Counted from the stretch's first letter, positions 6,915-16,512 are shown. The stretch is DNA of 64,000 nt from Campylobacter magnus (GCF_028649595.1 NZ_JAQSLK010000002.1:124001-188000); one strand, 5' to 3'. Notes: generated from the letters alone by a model not told the origin. Numbers and translations are program-made.

Positions 6915-7680
6915 ATCAAAAGTGGTTCTTGTTAGTTTAGCAAGTAGTTTAGTTTTTACTAATGTAAATGCTATGACTGTAGCTGATCCTGGCACACACT
7001 CTCTTGTGGCCAGCTTAATGTCTACAAATGCTGGTCACTTTGCACAGGTTATTGCTCAGCAAGCAAAAGAAGTTGCTCAATGGGCTGATCAAAAAACAAA
7101 ATGGGCTCAAGATTTAGCACATTATGCAAAAGAAATACAAGCGTATAAAGATCAGCTTATAGCAACAACTGGTGTAAAAGATTTGGTTTCTAGTTTTAAT
7201 GAGCTAAAAGGTGCTTATGACAAAATGGAAGAGCTCTACAAGTGGGGTGAAGAGATTGTAAATGATCCAGCTAGTTTTGCGAAAGATTTGTTTAAAGACA
7301 CTTGGAAAGACTACAATAAATTTGATGGTTGTTCTAAAATGAGCGGTGAAGCTCGAGCTTCTTGCTATGCTAGCTTTGCTAAGGATGTAACTACAGCTGG
7401 GTTAAACAAAAAAGCATTAGAAAACTATAAAGAAGTTTCTAAAAGCTCTGATAAGCTTGGAGATAAAATTAAAGAAGCAGAGGACATTAAAGCTAGCACC
7501 GATGTAGGTAATTTAATCGCAAAACAGCAATTAGACTTAGCTATACACGAAGCTAGAAAACAAGCAATGCTACAAGAAGTAGAAGCTAAGGCAAAGCTAG
7601 AAAAAAAACAAGCTATAGAAGCTTCAGTAGAAGAAATGATGAAAAATAGAGATGATACTAAATACTTCACTTCAAAATAG
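6895..7680 (+). CDS. virB5: VirB5-like pilus-tip protein
   Basis: A 261-residue exported protein with signal peptide (MLKSKVVLVSLASSLVFTNVNA) and a mostly helical, Lys/Ala/Glu-rich body, as in VirB5/TraC minor pilins that sit at the pilus tip. The ATG at 6895 overlaps virB4 by 20 nt and is spaced correctly from TTAAGGAGC; the next Met (6907) is too far from it. The last 18 residues (SVEEMMKNRDDTKYFTSK) are nearly the same as the end of the lipoprotein at 31351-31704, with a 30-nt stretch identical in DNA. That link to a candidate exclusion protein is unusual. Confidence 0.82.
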   Translation: MCIKMLKSKVVLVSLASSLVFTNVNAMTVADPGTHSLVASLMSTNAGHFAQVIAQQAKEVAQWADQKTKWAQDLAHYAKEIQAYKDQLIATTGVKDLVSSFNELKGAYDKMEELYKWGEEIVNDPASFAKDLFKDTWKDYNKFDGCSKMSGEARASCYASFAKDVTTAGLNKKALENYKEVSKSSDKLGDKIKEAEDIKASTDVGNLIAKQQLDLAIHEARKQAMLQEVEAKAKLEKKQAIEASVEEMMKNRDDTKYFTSK

Positions 7681-7688
7681 GAATTTAT

Positions 7689-8708
7689 ATGGCAACAACA
7701 ATTTTTAGCGAAATTCAAAGTGGAGTAGATGAAATTTTAAAAATTTTCACTGACGCTACTTTGAATGAAAAATTTACTTGGGTTCAAGGTTCATTAGCTG
7801 CTATTTTAACTGTTGTTATTATGTATAAAGGGTTTCAAACTTTAGCTGGCAGAACTCAATCGCCCATTAAAGAGCTTGTATGGGATATATCAAAAAAGCT
7901 TTTAATAATAATGTTTGTCTTAAATATCAATGGTTGGTTTACTCAATCTAAAGAGCTATGCGATGCTTTTTATGATTGGGCTAGTGCTAAGCAAAATTTT
8001 TATGGTCAGCTAGATACTATAACTGATAAATATGTGGAGGCTATGAATTCATTTTATAAAAGTATTAGCGTTGGACTTTTTGATAGCACAAATATAGTAG
8101 GTCCTGTATGGTGTATGCTGTGTTTAACTATAGGCTATATTTTTATAGCTTTAGCATTTGCCTTTACGCTAATTACAGCTCAATTAACTAATACTTTGCT
8201 TATATTTGTTCTGCCTATTGCATTGTTTGCGCTGATGTGGGAGAGAACAAAACAAATGTTTGGACAATGGCTTAATATGTTTATATCTAATCTAATTGTG
8301 CTGATTTTATATTCCGCATTAGCTGATATGGTTATTAGAGTATTTCAAACCACCTTTACATTGGGTGTAACAAATATACCAAATGGTTATCCTTTTTTTT
8401 CAAAAGGAATAAGTATCTTATTGACTTCAATTATGCTTGTAGTAGCTATAAAAATGGTTGTTCAGATAGCACAAGGTTTAGCTAGTGTTAGCCTAGATAG
8501 TGGTGCTGGTGCAGCCGCAGCTGGTGTTATGGGTAGCACAGGTGCAGCTGTTGGTATGGCTGGCAAAGCAGGCAAAGCTGTTGGTGGTCTAGGAGTAAAA
8601 TCTTTGGGTGCTGGTTTTGCAAGCAAGGCAGCAGGAGGTTCATTTTTAGCTGGAGCAAGTGGGTTTAATAGGCTTAAGAAGTTTTTAGGCAAAGGTGGTA
8701 ATCAATAA
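7689..8708 (+). CDS. virB6: VirB6-like polytopic membrane protein
   Basis: A 339-residue inner-membrane channel component with at least five long hydrophobic segments (near residues 35-55, 140-165, 165-185, 195-215 and 235-260), a soluble N-terminal loop, and a Gly/Ala-rich C-terminal tail from about residue 270. This is the TrbL/VirB6 layout. It begins 8 bp after virB5 and continues the operon order of pKM101-like systems. Confidence 0.88.
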   Translation: MATTIFSEIQSGVDEILKIFTDATLNEKFTWVQGSLAAILTVVIMYKGFQTLAGRTQSPIKELVWDISKKLLIIMFVLNINGWFTQSKELCDAFYDWASAKQNFYGQLDTITDKYVEAMNSFYKSISVGLFDSTNIVGPVWCMLCLTIGYIFIALAFAFTLITAQLTNTLLIFVLPIALFALMWERTKQMFGQWLNMFISNLIVLILYSALADMVIRVFQTTFTLGVTNIPNGYPFFSKGISILLTSIMLVVAIKMVVQIAQGLASVSLDSGAGAAAAGVMGSTGAAVGMAGKAGKAVGGLGVKSLGAGFASKAAGGSFLAGASGFNRLKKFLGKGGNQ

Positions 8709-8744
8709 AAATTTTGAAAATGTGAATTTATGGGAGGTAAAACA

Positions 8745-8933
8745 ATGAAACAATTTCTAACATTATCACTTTTATGCGCTTTATTTGGCGGTTGTGCTGG
8801 ATTAAAGCCTAAAAGTGATGATATGCCAAGACAAAGGGTTAATTATGACTATTTATTTGCTAAAGAAATGAAGCCAGTAAATAGTGATGATGAAAAAGCT
8901 AAATTATTAGAAAGAATGGAGAGTAAAAAATGA
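8745..8933 (+). CDS. VirB7-like small lipoprotein
   Basis: The lipobox LFGGC gives acylation at the cysteine about 17 residues in, and the mature part is short and charged, in the position of VirB7 between virB6 and virB8. The ATG at 8745 is preferred over that at 8730: GGGAGG (8732-8737) lies just upstream of the later start and overlaps the earlier one. The product has 62 residues. VirB7 proteins anchor the outer-membrane core with VirB9; sequence similarity is minimal in this family, so the call rests on lipobox, size and order. Confidence 0.7.
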   Translation: MKQFLTLSLLCALFGGCAGLKPKSDDMPRQRVNYDYLFAKEMKPVNSDDEKAKLLERMESKK

Positions 8934-9169
8934 GTATTAGCGATGTTGTGGATATAAGAAAATTAATTGATACTGAGCCTTTGGAATATTTGAGAGCTTT
9001 GAGAGAAAATCAATCAAATTATAAAGAAATTGTGCTAGAGGAAATAAAAAAAAGGGAAGATTACAAAAACGCTTTAATTAAAGAGTTCTTAAATAATCTT
9101 GGTGAGTTGGCTCTATATAAGCAAGAGCTTTCTAATATTGAAATGAATAAAAGCAAAGGAGAGAATTAA
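8930..9169 (+). CDS. Uncharacterised 79-residue T4SS-operon protein
   Basis: Cytoplasmic and charged, predicted largely helical (SISDVVDIRKLIDTEPLEYL and on), without signal or membrane segment. It overlaps the lipoprotein gene by 4 nt (ATGA) and abuts virB8 directly, with AAAGGAGAG of the next gene inside its end. Tight coupling argues for a role in assembly of the transfer machine. I recognise no family. Confidence 0.75.
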   Translation: MSISDVVDIRKLIDTEPLEYLRALRENQSNYKEIVLEEIKKREDYKNALIKEFLNNLGELALYKQELSNIEMNKSKGEN

Positions 9170-9844
9170 ATGGCAATCAATAGTAAAAATTTTGATAGGC
9201 AAGCATTGGATTTTGAAACAAGTCTTAGCTATATGGCTAAAAAAAGCACTCAAAGAGCTTGGATAGTAGCTTTTTTTTCAGTTATTGTAGCATTAGCAAG
9301 CGTTCTTGCAGTTTCTTTTCTAACTCCATTAAAGACTGTTGAGCCTTATGTTATTAGAGTAGATAATGTAACTGGAATGGTTGATATTTTAACTACGCTA
9401 AATGAAGAAAAAATCACTAGCAATGAAGCTCTTGATAAGCATTTTATTACTCAGTATGTAAAAGCAAGAGAAGGTTATTACTATGATATGCTAAACAAAG
9501 ATTATGTTTTAGTCCAACTTCTTTCTAGTCCTGAGGTTGCAAGTGATTATCGCTTAATTTACGAAGGAGAAAATGCTAGAGATGCGGAGCTAAAAAATAA
9601 TTATCAAATAGATCCCCAAATTCTAAGTATTGTTTTGAATAATTCAAATGGAGTTAAGATTGCTACTACGAGATTAAAGCTAAAAATATTTAATAAATCT
9701 ACTCAGGGTATAGTGGAAAAGATGATCGTTGTAACTCTAAGTTATGATTACTTTTTAGAGGCTATAAGAGAGCAAGACAGACTAGATAATCCGCTGGGCT
9801 TTAAAGTTCTTAATTACAGAGTTGATGAGGAGATTGTAAGATGA
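9170..9844 (+). CDS. virB8: VirB8 inner-membrane scaffold protein
   Basis: A 224-residue bitopic protein: about 30 cytoplasmic residues, one membrane helix (about 32-52), then a periplasmic domain starting TPLKTVEPYVIRVDNVTG, the VirB8/NTF2-like signature. YDMLNKDYV and the late YFLEAIREQDRLDNPLGFKV match conserved interface regions. VirB8 nucleates the channel and contacts VirB9 and VirB10. It overlaps virB9 by 4 nt. Confidence 0.93.
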   Translation: MAINSKNFDRQALDFETSLSYMAKKSTQRAWIVAFFSVIVALASVLAVSFLTPLKTVEPYVIRVDNVTGMVDILTTLNEEKITSNEALDKHFITQYVKAREGYYYDMLNKDYVLVQLLSSPEVASDYRLIYEGENARDAELKNNYQIDPQILSIVLNNSNGVKIATTRLKLKIFNKSTQGIVEKMIVVTLSYDYFLEAIREQDRLDNPLGFKVLNYRVDEEIVR

Positions 9845-10743
9845 TGAAGCTTTTATGTCTTCTTTTTATAACAGCACTCGAGATTTTTGCGCTAGAAATT
9901 CCTAAAGGAAGCAGCCTAGATAGACGCATCACTTCAGCACCATATGATGTAAATAATGTAATAAGACTAAACGCTAAGGTTGGTTTTGTTTCAGTTGTGG
10001 AGTTTGCCAAAGAAGAAAATATTGTAAATATGGCAACTGGCTTTAGCGAAGGCTGGGATTTAACAGCAAAAGGTAATTTGCTTTTTGTTACTCCAAAATC
10101 ACTTGTAACAAAAGTTACTGAAATAGAGACAAATGAAAAAGGTGAAACTAGGGAAGTAGAAAAAGACAGAACAATTACTCCAAATCAGTTTGAATGGAAA
10201 ACAAATTTGGTGGTTAGCACAAATCTATCTATGTATGTTTTTGAGCTAAATTTAAATGGCGATAGCAATGTTTTTAAAATTAGCTTTATTTATCCTGATA
10301 GAGAAGTTGCTAAGCTAAATAAACTAGTCAAGCAAATGGAGCAAAAAAGCGAAGAAGCAATAGTTGATGCTGCTCTTAATAGAGTTTCAGTGCCTAGAAA
10401 CTGGGATTTTTATATGTCAGTAATGTCAAATAGCGATAGTATTACTCCAAATTATGCGTATGATGATGGCGTTTTTACATATCTTGGCTTTGATAATACA
10501 AAAACTTTCCCTAGTGTCTTTGGATATGATGATAAGCAAGAACATATTTTAAACACTCATATAAAAAAAGATGGCAACTATGATGTGCTTGTTATTCAAA
10601 AAATAATGCCACAAATCGTTTTGAGAAGTGGCTCAAAAGTAGTGGGTATTGTCAACAAAGGTTATGCTAAAAATCCAGTTGAAAAGACACAAGAAACATC
10701 AAATGATGAAATGGTTGAGCGTATTTTACAAAACGCAAAATAA
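9841..10743 (+). CDS. virB9: VirB9 outer-membrane core component
   Basis: A 300-residue periplasmic protein with a signal peptide ending near IFALE. The N-terminal domain starts RRITSAPYDVNNVIRLNAK; the C-terminal beta domain has NWDFYMSVMSNSDSITPNYAYDDG and PSVFGYDD, the conserved VirB9/CagX elements. ATGATG at 9841/9844 leaves a one-residue ambiguity in the start. VirB9 with VirB7 and VirB10 forms the ring through the outer membrane. Confidence 0.93.
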   Translation: MMKLLCLLFITALEIFALEIPKGSSLDRRITSAPYDVNNVIRLNAKVGFVSVVEFAKEENIVNMATGFSEGWDLTAKGNLLFVTPKSLVTKVTEIETNEKGETREVEKDRTITPNQFEWKTNLVVSTNLSMYVFELNLNGDSNVFKISFIYPDREVAKLNKLVKQMEQKSEEAIVDAALNRVSVPRNWDFYMSVMSNSDSITPNYAYDDGVFTYLGFDNTKTFPSVFGYDDKQEHILNTHIKKDGNYDVLVIQKIMPQIVLRSGSKVVGIVNKGYAKNPVEKTQETSNDEMVERILQNAK

Positions 10744-10751
10744 TTTTAAGG

Positions 10752-10776
10752 GAATTCAAGCTTTTAGCTTGAATTC
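10752..10776. promoter_or_regulatory. Perfect hairpin between virB9 and the next small gene
   Basis: GAATTCAAGC and GCTTGAATTC with a 5-nt loop. It lies inside the operon without a T-tract, so it is more likely an mRNA processing or stability element, or an old insertion of the genome's GAATTC-type palindrome, than a terminator. Confidence 0.5.
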
Positions 10777-10796
10777 TGTTTGCTAAGGAGAATTAA

Positions 10797-10964
10797 ATGT
10801 CTTTTGAAACTGAAAAAGAAATAAATGCGGCTTTAAGTGTGTTAAGTAAGAATATTAGCAAAATGCTTTTGCTATTGCGTGATCTTGAAGTAAAGATAAA
10901 TGATACTAGAAATGATGTAAAAAACATTCTAGAAAGAATTGAGGAAATAGAAAATGGAAAATAA
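10797..10964 (+). CDS. 55-residue coiled-coil protein between virB9 and virB10
   Basis: An ATG follows AAGGAG by 7 nt. The product (start MSFETEKEINAALSVLSKN, end ERIEEIENGK) has regular heptads of Ile/Leu throughout and reads as one long helix. It overlaps virB10 by 11 nt. It is probably a real small protein, given its ribosome-binding site and coupling. Its function is unknown; a stabilising role for VirB10 or the channel is possible. Confidence 0.7.
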   Translation: MSFETEKEINAALSVLSKNISKMLLLLRDLEVKINDTRNDVKNILERIEEIENGK

Positions 10965-12105
10965 CAACAATATGAATGAACAGCGTAATCAGTTGGCTGG
11001 AGAGCAGACTGAGAATTTAAAAAATCCATTTTGGGCATATGCGTTAATAGGTTTTAGCGTGGTTGCTATTATAATAATTTTGGGTGGAATTTTCATTTGG
11101 AAAAATTTTAGCACTGATGAAGCAAAAGAAAAAAATAAAACTAGCTATGAAAATAAGGAAAAGCGTAACTTTGTTTCAGCTATTATCGAAGATAAAAAAT
11201 TTGAGCAAAATACCACAGCAGAGCCACCAAAATCTATGATTGTTGAAGCAAATAAAACAACTAAGAAAAAGGTCACTCCTCCGATAATTACCAAAACTGG
11301 CTTAGTCGTGGGCGATGCAGCTAATACTGGAGTAGGAGTTGATGATAGCGAAAGCAGTAGAAAATTTAGAAGATCACAAATGCTATTTAATTTTGGTCAA
11401 GCTGAGGATGATAGTGGAAATGTAACACCAAAAATGAGTGGCGAAGGTAATGGTAATGGCGAGATTTATAGCCCTACTGCTGCTTATTTTTCTAATTTTG
11501 ATCAAAACTTATTGCTTTCAAAGGGCACTTATATAGGTTGTTCTTTAAAAACTAGATTAGTAAGTGATATAAAAGGTGGTATAGCTTGCGTGGTTAGCAA
11601 TGATGTGTATTCAAACAATGGAAGAACTCTACTTATTGAAAAAGGTTCTTTAATAACTGGAACTTATAGCGGAGCTTCTATAGAGGAAGGTATGGAGCGT
11701 ATTTATGTGATTTGGCAAGAAATACGCACTCCAAATAATATTATTATACCAGTATTTAGTGGAGCTAGTGATGAACTTGGTGGAGCAGGCATCGTTGGTT
11801 GGGTTGATAATCACTATTTTAAACGCTTTGGCTCAGCTATTTTAGTTTCAGTGATTGATGATTTTATGTCAGCTGTTTCTACTCGTTTGAGTGAGAGAAA
11901 AAATAATGGCAATGGCACAAATACGACTAATTACTTTAATCCGCAAGCCACACAACAGCAGGTTAATGATTTAGCAAGTAAAACGCTTGATAAGATGATT
12001 AACATTAAACCCACTCTTTATAAAAACCACGGAGATATAGTAGGAGTTTATGTTAATAGGGATATTGATTTTAGAAATGTTTACGAGCTTAAAAGGAAAA
12101 AATAA
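10954..12105 (+). CDS. virB10: VirB10 (TrbI-like) channel protein
   Basis: A 383-residue protein with a short cytoplasmic start, one membrane helix at about residues 27-50, a low-complexity periplasmic linker and a C-terminal beta-barrel core domain beginning near LLSKGTYIGCSLKTRLVSD. GSLITGTYSGA and RIYVIWQEIRTP are conserved VirB10 elements. VirB10 spans both membranes and signals ATP use to the outer core. The stop overlaps the virB11 ATG by one base. Confidence 0.94.
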   Translation: MENNNNMNEQRNQLAGEQTENLKNPFWAYALIGFSVVAIIIILGGIFIWKNFSTDEAKEKNKTSYENKEKRNFVSAIIEDKKFEQNTTAEPPKSMIVEANKTTKKKVTPPIITKTGLVVGDAANTGVGVDDSESSRKFRRSQMLFNFGQAEDDSGNVTPKMSGEGNGNGEIYSPTAAYFSNFDQNLLLSKGTYIGCSLKTRLVSDIKGGIACVVSNDVYSNNGRTLLIEKGSLITGTYSGASIEEGMERIYVIWQEIRTPNNIIIPVFSGASDELGGAGIVGWVDNHYFKRFGSAILVSVIDDFMSAVSTRLSERKNNGNGTNTTNYFNPQATQQQVNDLASKTLDKMINIKPTLYKNHGDIVGVYVNRDIDFRNVYELKRKK

Positions 12106-13100
12106 TGAGTGTTTCATTAGAAAAATATGCTAGAAAATATTTCGGTATTTATTTAGATGATGATAATATAACCGAGATTTGCTACAACGGAGATGATAAG
12201 CTTTGGACACAAAATACTAAGGGTATTTGGGAATGCCACGAAACAGAACTTGATTTTGATGGCGCAAACGCTTTTGCGCAAGCAAGCGGTGCCTTTAAAG
12301 AAGATCAAATCAATCAGGCTAGACCTATTATGAGCTGTATTTTAGTAACTGGAGAGCGTGTGCAGATTGTAATGCCACCAGCTGCTAAAAGAGATCATAT
12401 CAGCATTACAATCCGTAAGCCTAGCAAGGTGCGTTATACTATCGATGATTATAAAAAAAGTGGTATTTTTGATAGCATAAAAGCACAAGATAGCAACAAA
12501 AATAAAACACCAAATGATGTAGAGCTTTATAGCTTATATGAAAATAGAAATTGGGCAGAATTCGTTTCCAAAGCTGTTGCGTATGGTAAGAATTTAGTAA
12601 TTTGTGGAGAGACTGGTTCAGGTAAAACAACTTTTATGAAGTCTCTTATAGATTTTATACCAACAACTGATAGATTAATTACTATTGAAGATGTCGAAGA
12701 AATTAAATTCTATGAGCATAAAAATTTCGTTCAGTTATTTTATCCAAGTGAAGCAAAAAGTGGAGATTTTCTAAATAGCGCAACGCTTTTGAAATCTTGC
12801 TTGCGTATGAAGCCTGATAGAATTTTGTTAGCTGAGCTTCGTGGGGCTGAAACTTACGATTTTGTAAATGTTTTAACCAGTGGACACGGAGGAAGTATTA
12901 CTTCTTGCCACGCTGGAAGTTCTGCTGATTGCTTTAAGCGTCTTGGTATGATGATTTTACAAAATCCACAAGGTCAGCATATACCATATGAGATTATTCA
13001 AAAAATGCTTTTTGATGTTATTGATGTAATTGTTCATTTATATGCACACGCTGGTAAAAGGCATATTAGCGAAATATACTTTAAAGATTTGGTGAAATAA
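12105..13100 (+). CDS. virB11: VirB11 traffic ATPase
   Basis: A 331-residue hexameric ATPase that switches the machine between pilus assembly and substrate transfer. Walker A GETGSGKTT lies near residue 168, an Asp box (ITIEDVEEI) near 195, RILLAELRG as Walker B near 243, and GHGGSITSCHAGS as the His box near 263. Length and motif order are normal. It continues directly into virD4 after 2 bp. Confidence 0.96.
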   Translation: MSVSLEKYARKYFGIYLDDDNITEICYNGDDKLWTQNTKGIWECHETELDFDGANAFAQASGAFKEDQINQARPIMSCILVTGERVQIVMPPAAKRDHISITIRKPSKVRYTIDDYKKSGIFDSIKAQDSNKNKTPNDVELYSLYENRNWAEFVSKAVAYGKNLVICGETGSGKTTFMKSLIDFIPTTDRLITIEDVEEIKFYEHKNFVQLFYPSEAKSGDFLNSATLLKSCLRMKPDRILLAELRGAETYDFVNVLTSGHGGSITSCHAGSSADCFKRLGMMILQNPQGQHIPYEIIQKMLFDVIDVIVHLYAHAGKRHISEIYFKDLVK

Positions 13101-13102
13101 TA

Positions 13103-14995
13103 ATGAATGCTGGACAAAAAGTATTTATAGGCATTGGGTTTGTAGTTTTAGCTATATTCTCATATTTTATCAGCGGTATGATAACTTGCGCTGTTTTGCT
13201 ACACGAGGCACTAGGCAAAAGTGGTTTATCACGCTTTAAAGAGTATTGGAATTTTAACTTTACCTATCAAGCTATTGCAGAATATGGAGAGTATAAGGCA
13301 ATAGGTATTTTCTTTGGTGTTTATATTTTTGCTATTTTATTTATAGTTGCTGGAATTCTTGTATCAAAGAAAAAACAATCACTACACGGTGATGCTAGAT
13401 TTGCAACTTTTAGTGATATTCAAAAACTAGGTTTATTTGGTGATAGTAAAAACTATGTTAAGCGTGGGATAATTATAGGCAAATGGAATAATAAATTTCT
13501 AAAATTTGGTGGTCAGCAATTTGTGGCACTTGGCGCGCCAACTCGTAGTGGTAAGGGTGTAGGTATAGTTATACCAAATTTGCTTCACTGGGAAGAGAGT
13601 GCTGTTGTTCAAGATATCAAGCAAGAGTGTTTTGATTATACTTCAAAATATCGTGCTGAAAAACTCGGTAATGAAGTTTATTTGTTTAATCCTTTTTCAC
13701 TAGAAACTCATAGATATAATCCTTTTAGTTATATCGATATGAGCGATGAATTGGCAGCAGATAACCAACTAATAGACTTAGCAAATATAATTTATCCAAC
13801 CAGTGATGATGAAGATAAAAACTTTTGGCCGAGACAAGCTCAAAATCTTTTTATAGGTCTATGTTATTTATATAGAGATTTGGCTTTAACTGAAAAAGGC
13901 AGAAATTTCTTATTTACTTGGGGGCTTAGTGTCGAGTTTAATTTCTATGGCTTACTCCAGCTCTCTAAAGGTTTGGAAATCGTAGCCACTGATAAGAACA
14001 ATAAGAAGGTAGAAGTTATTACTGGTGGACTTGCTCCAACTTATGAGTTTTTAAAAGAAGCTGGTATTTTGGGCGATGCTACGATTAGGCGTTTAAGCTC
14101 TTATATGCAAGTTAAGAGTGAAAACACTCAAAGTTCTATTATGGCAACTTTTGTCTCGCCACTTTCAAGTTTTGAGGGCGAAACTTTAAGAAGAGCTACC
14201 GAAACAAGTGATTTTGATTTTAGAGATTTGCGCAAGAAAAAGATGACAATTTATATTGGCATCACTCCAGATCAACTAGCAAATGCTACTTTTTTATTGA
14301 ATGTGTTTTGGTCTCAACTTATGACAATTAACACTAAAGAACTGCCGCAGCAAAATGCTAAATTAAAATATGCTTGCTTACTTTTAATGGATGAGTTTAC
14401 CGCTGTTGGTCGCATAGCTATTTTACAAAAAGGTGTTAGCTTCATTGCTGGATATAATCTAAGACTTTTAATGATTTATCAATCTCGTTCGCAATTAGAG
14501 ACGCCTGCGCCTATGGGATATGGTAAAGAAGGTGCTCAAACATTGCTTACAAACCACGCTTGCCAAATTTACTATGCGCCAAAAGAACTAGCAGACGCAG
14601 AAACTCTCTCTAAGCTCTTAGGCAATACTACTGTTAAACAAACCTCTCGTTCTAGTAATTATGGTCAAAGTGGTGGCGGTAGCAGAAGCATAAGTGAAAC
14701 ACATAGAGCTTTAATGTTACCGCAAGAGCTTATAAAGATGGATTATTCAAAAGAAATCATTTTGATTGATAGTGGCCACCCTATACTTTGTAATAAAGCT
14801 TTTTATTATAGTGATAAAGTCTTTATGGATAAGTTTAAAGAGATTGCGCCAAGTTTAAAATCTATAGAAGGAGTGCCAAATAGAGATGTATTTGAAAAAG
14901 CTATTTTAGCTGGAGAATGTAGAGTGAGGCGACCAAATGAAGTGGTTAAAGAAAACAATGATGAAAACACCAAACAAGGAGAAGAAAATGAATAA
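13103..14995 (+). CDS. virD4: VirD4 coupling protein (TraG/TrbC-type ATPase)
   Basis: A 630-residue receptor that recognises relaxase-DNA and protein substrates and feeds them to the channel. Two N-terminal membrane helices (about 7-32 and 70-92) precede HGDARFA, then Walker A (GAPTRSGKGVG) near 143 and Walker B (LLLMDEFTAVGR) near 427. The C-terminal tail is acidic and ends GEENE. In VirB/D4 systems this protein reads C-terminal signals on cargo, so it is the expected partner of the Glu-Arg tails described for this element. Confidence 0.95.
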   Translation: MNAGQKVFIGIGFVVLAIFSYFISGMITCAVLLHEALGKSGLSRFKEYWNFNFTYQAIAEYGEYKAIGIFFGVYIFAILFIVAGILVSKKKQSLHGDARFATFSDIQKLGLFGDSKNYVKRGIIIGKWNNKFLKFGGQQFVALGAPTRSGKGVGIVIPNLLHWEESAVVQDIKQECFDYTSKYRAEKLGNEVYLFNPFSLETHRYNPFSYIDMSDELAADNQLIDLANIIYPTSDDEDKNFWPRQAQNLFIGLCYLYRDLALTEKGRNFLFTWGLSVEFNFYGLLQLSKGLEIVATDKNNKKVEVITGGLAPTYEFLKEAGILGDATIRRLSSYMQVKSENTQSSIMATFVSPLSSFEGETLRRATETSDFDFRDLRKKKMTIYIGITPDQLANATFLLNVFWSQLMTINTKELPQQNAKLKYACLLLMDEFTAVGRIAILQKGVSFIAGYNLRLLMIYQSRSQLETPAPMGYGKEGAQTLLTNHACQIYYAPKELADAETLSKLLGNTTVKQTSRSSNYGQSGGGSRSISETHRALMLPQELIKMDYSKEIILIDSGHPILCNKAFYYSDKVFMDKFKEIAPSLKSIEGVPNRDVFEKAILAGECRVRRPNEVVKENNDENTKQGEENE

Positions 14996-15425
14996 AAAAA
15001 TAGTTTGCAGTGCGTTAGTAGCTGCTTTTGCATTTGCTGGTTGTAGCATAAAAGCACCTGAACCAAAAAATGCTTTTAAAGGAGAGCAAATGACGATAAA
15101 CAATCGTTTGCTAGATAGACAATATCATTTTGTTCCAAAAGATAGTTATTTGGAAAATTTGAATTATAGCTATGAGCTTTGGGTTAGAAAACAAGGAGGC
15201 TATATGTTGCCTAATGAGTTAGTCGTAAAAACATTTATGCTAGCTCACAACTCAAATAAGATCGTTCTTTTGGGGAAAGAGCCACTACTTAGTGAGTATA
15301 AAGCTTATTTTATTAAAAATGGTGTTATGGCTGATATTTATATTCAACCACTTGATAATGCAGATGGAATTTTTGATACTCAAGTGCAAATGCTGTTCTT
15401 TAATAAAAGAGTTGAAAGCAACTAA
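14988..15425 (+). CDS. T4SS-associated lipoprotein
   Basis: 145 residues with signal MNKKIVCSALVAAFAFAGC, a clean lipobox, then a soluble domain with LDRQYHFVPKDSYLENL and MADIYIQPLD. The start at 14988 overlaps virD4 by 8 nt and follows AAGGAG. It may correspond to the Cag12-type lipoproteins seen in Campylobacter secretion operons, but I cannot confirm this. Outer-membrane placement is expected. Confidence 0.75.
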   Translation: MNKKIVCSALVAAFAFAGCSIKAPEPKNAFKGEQMTINNRLLDRQYHFVPKDSYLENLNYSYELWVRKQGGYMLPNELVVKTFMLAHNSNKIVLLGKEPLLSEYKAYFIKNGVMADIYIQPLDNADGIFDTQVQMLFFNKRVESN

Positions 15426-15434
15426 GGATAAAAA

Positions 15435-16496
15435 ATGGACACCACAGCAGTAAATGAAACTGTTGTTAGTAGCGAGCAGAGCGATAGCTTTGCTCGTGCT
15501 GATAATGAAGTAGATAGAATGCCCTTTAATTTTAGAGGCGAGTTTAAACAATTTTATAAAAAAGCCAGCCAAGTTGAGAGTGGGTATCTTGGCTTGAGAG
15601 ATCAGCTAAATGAGCTGACAAATGCTCTAAAAGAAAACAATTTTGATGAGTTTTTCCAAATGAACTCTATCACTGGAAAGATTGATGATTTATATAATAT
15701 GTGGATTTCGGCAGTTGACATAGCCAACAAAGTCAATGCTTTTTTAGATGGAGGTTTGAGTAATAAAGATATAAACGACTTAAATAAGTTTATAACTATT
15801 GCCAAAAGCTCGCAAGAAACAAGGGAAAATTTTGAGATATTTTGTAAATCATTAGAAGAAACAAACAATCAGTTGAAAATTTTTAATGAAGAAGTGGGCA
15901 AGTATGCGGCAAACGAGACTATACAAGCACTAAAAGATAAAAATGAAGATATTATAAAAGGAGTTAATGATTTTAGTGAAAGATCAAAAAGGCTTTTTAA
16001 TGATATGTTTGAAGCTAAAAAATCAATTATTGATAAATTTGCTAATGAAATAGAAGAAACTAGAAAAAAACTCATAAAAGCACATCAGGATGTAGAAGAA
16101 AAAATTACACAACTAGATGAAACAGCTAAAAAAGAATTAGAAAACTTTGATGAGAAGTTTAAAACTATTTTTGGAGACAAGCTGGTAACTTGGCAAAATT
16201 TGAATGTTTCAAATTATAAAAATTTTACTAAGTTTGCTTTTGGATTTTATGCTATGAATTTTTGCTTTGCTTTAATATTAGGTGTTTTGGGCGCAACTTT
16301 TATAGGCGCAAAAAAGAATTATGATGCTCAAGCAGAGATTTTAAGAGAAACAAATTCTGCTGTTCGCTTTTTAATAGAAAATGGAGAGTTAGAATTAAAA
16401 GAGGATGGCGGTAAAACCATCCTAAATTTTGCTGCCAAACAAAATTTATCTATCAAACACGAGGGAAAGATAGTTAAGCTAAGCCTAGATAAATAG
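15435..16496 (+). CDS. Uncharacterised coiled-coil membrane protein, last gene of the T4SS operon
   Basis: 353 residues: a long helical N-terminal region with heptad-rich stretches (roughly 50-270) and one hydrophobic segment (NFCFALILGVLGATFIGA) at about 275-292, then an 80-nt-long conserved 3' stretch encoding NFAAKQNLSIKHEGK. That last stretch recurs in degraded form at 16594 and 34890, upstream of other genes. The layout resembles membrane-tethered coiled-coil proteins found beside conjugation operons. Function is unknown. Confidence 0.75.
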   Translation: MDTTAVNETVVSSEQSDSFARADNEVDRMPFNFRGEFKQFYKKASQVESGYLGLRDQLNELTNALKENNFDEFFQMNSITGKIDDLYNMWISAVDIANKVNAFLDGGLSNKDINDLNKFITIAKSSQETRENFEIFCKSLEETNNQLKIFNEEVGKYAANETIQALKDKNEDIIKGVNDFSERSKRLFNDMFEAKKSIIDKFANEIEETRKKLIKAHQDVEEKITQLDETAKKELENFDEKFKTIFGDKLVTWQNLNVSNYKNFTKFAFGFYAMNFCFALILGVLGATFIGAKKNYDAQAEILRETNSAVRFLIENGELELKEDGGKTILNFAAKQNLSIKHEGKIVKLSLDK

Positions 16497-16512
16497 CTAA
16501 AAATAACTAAAT

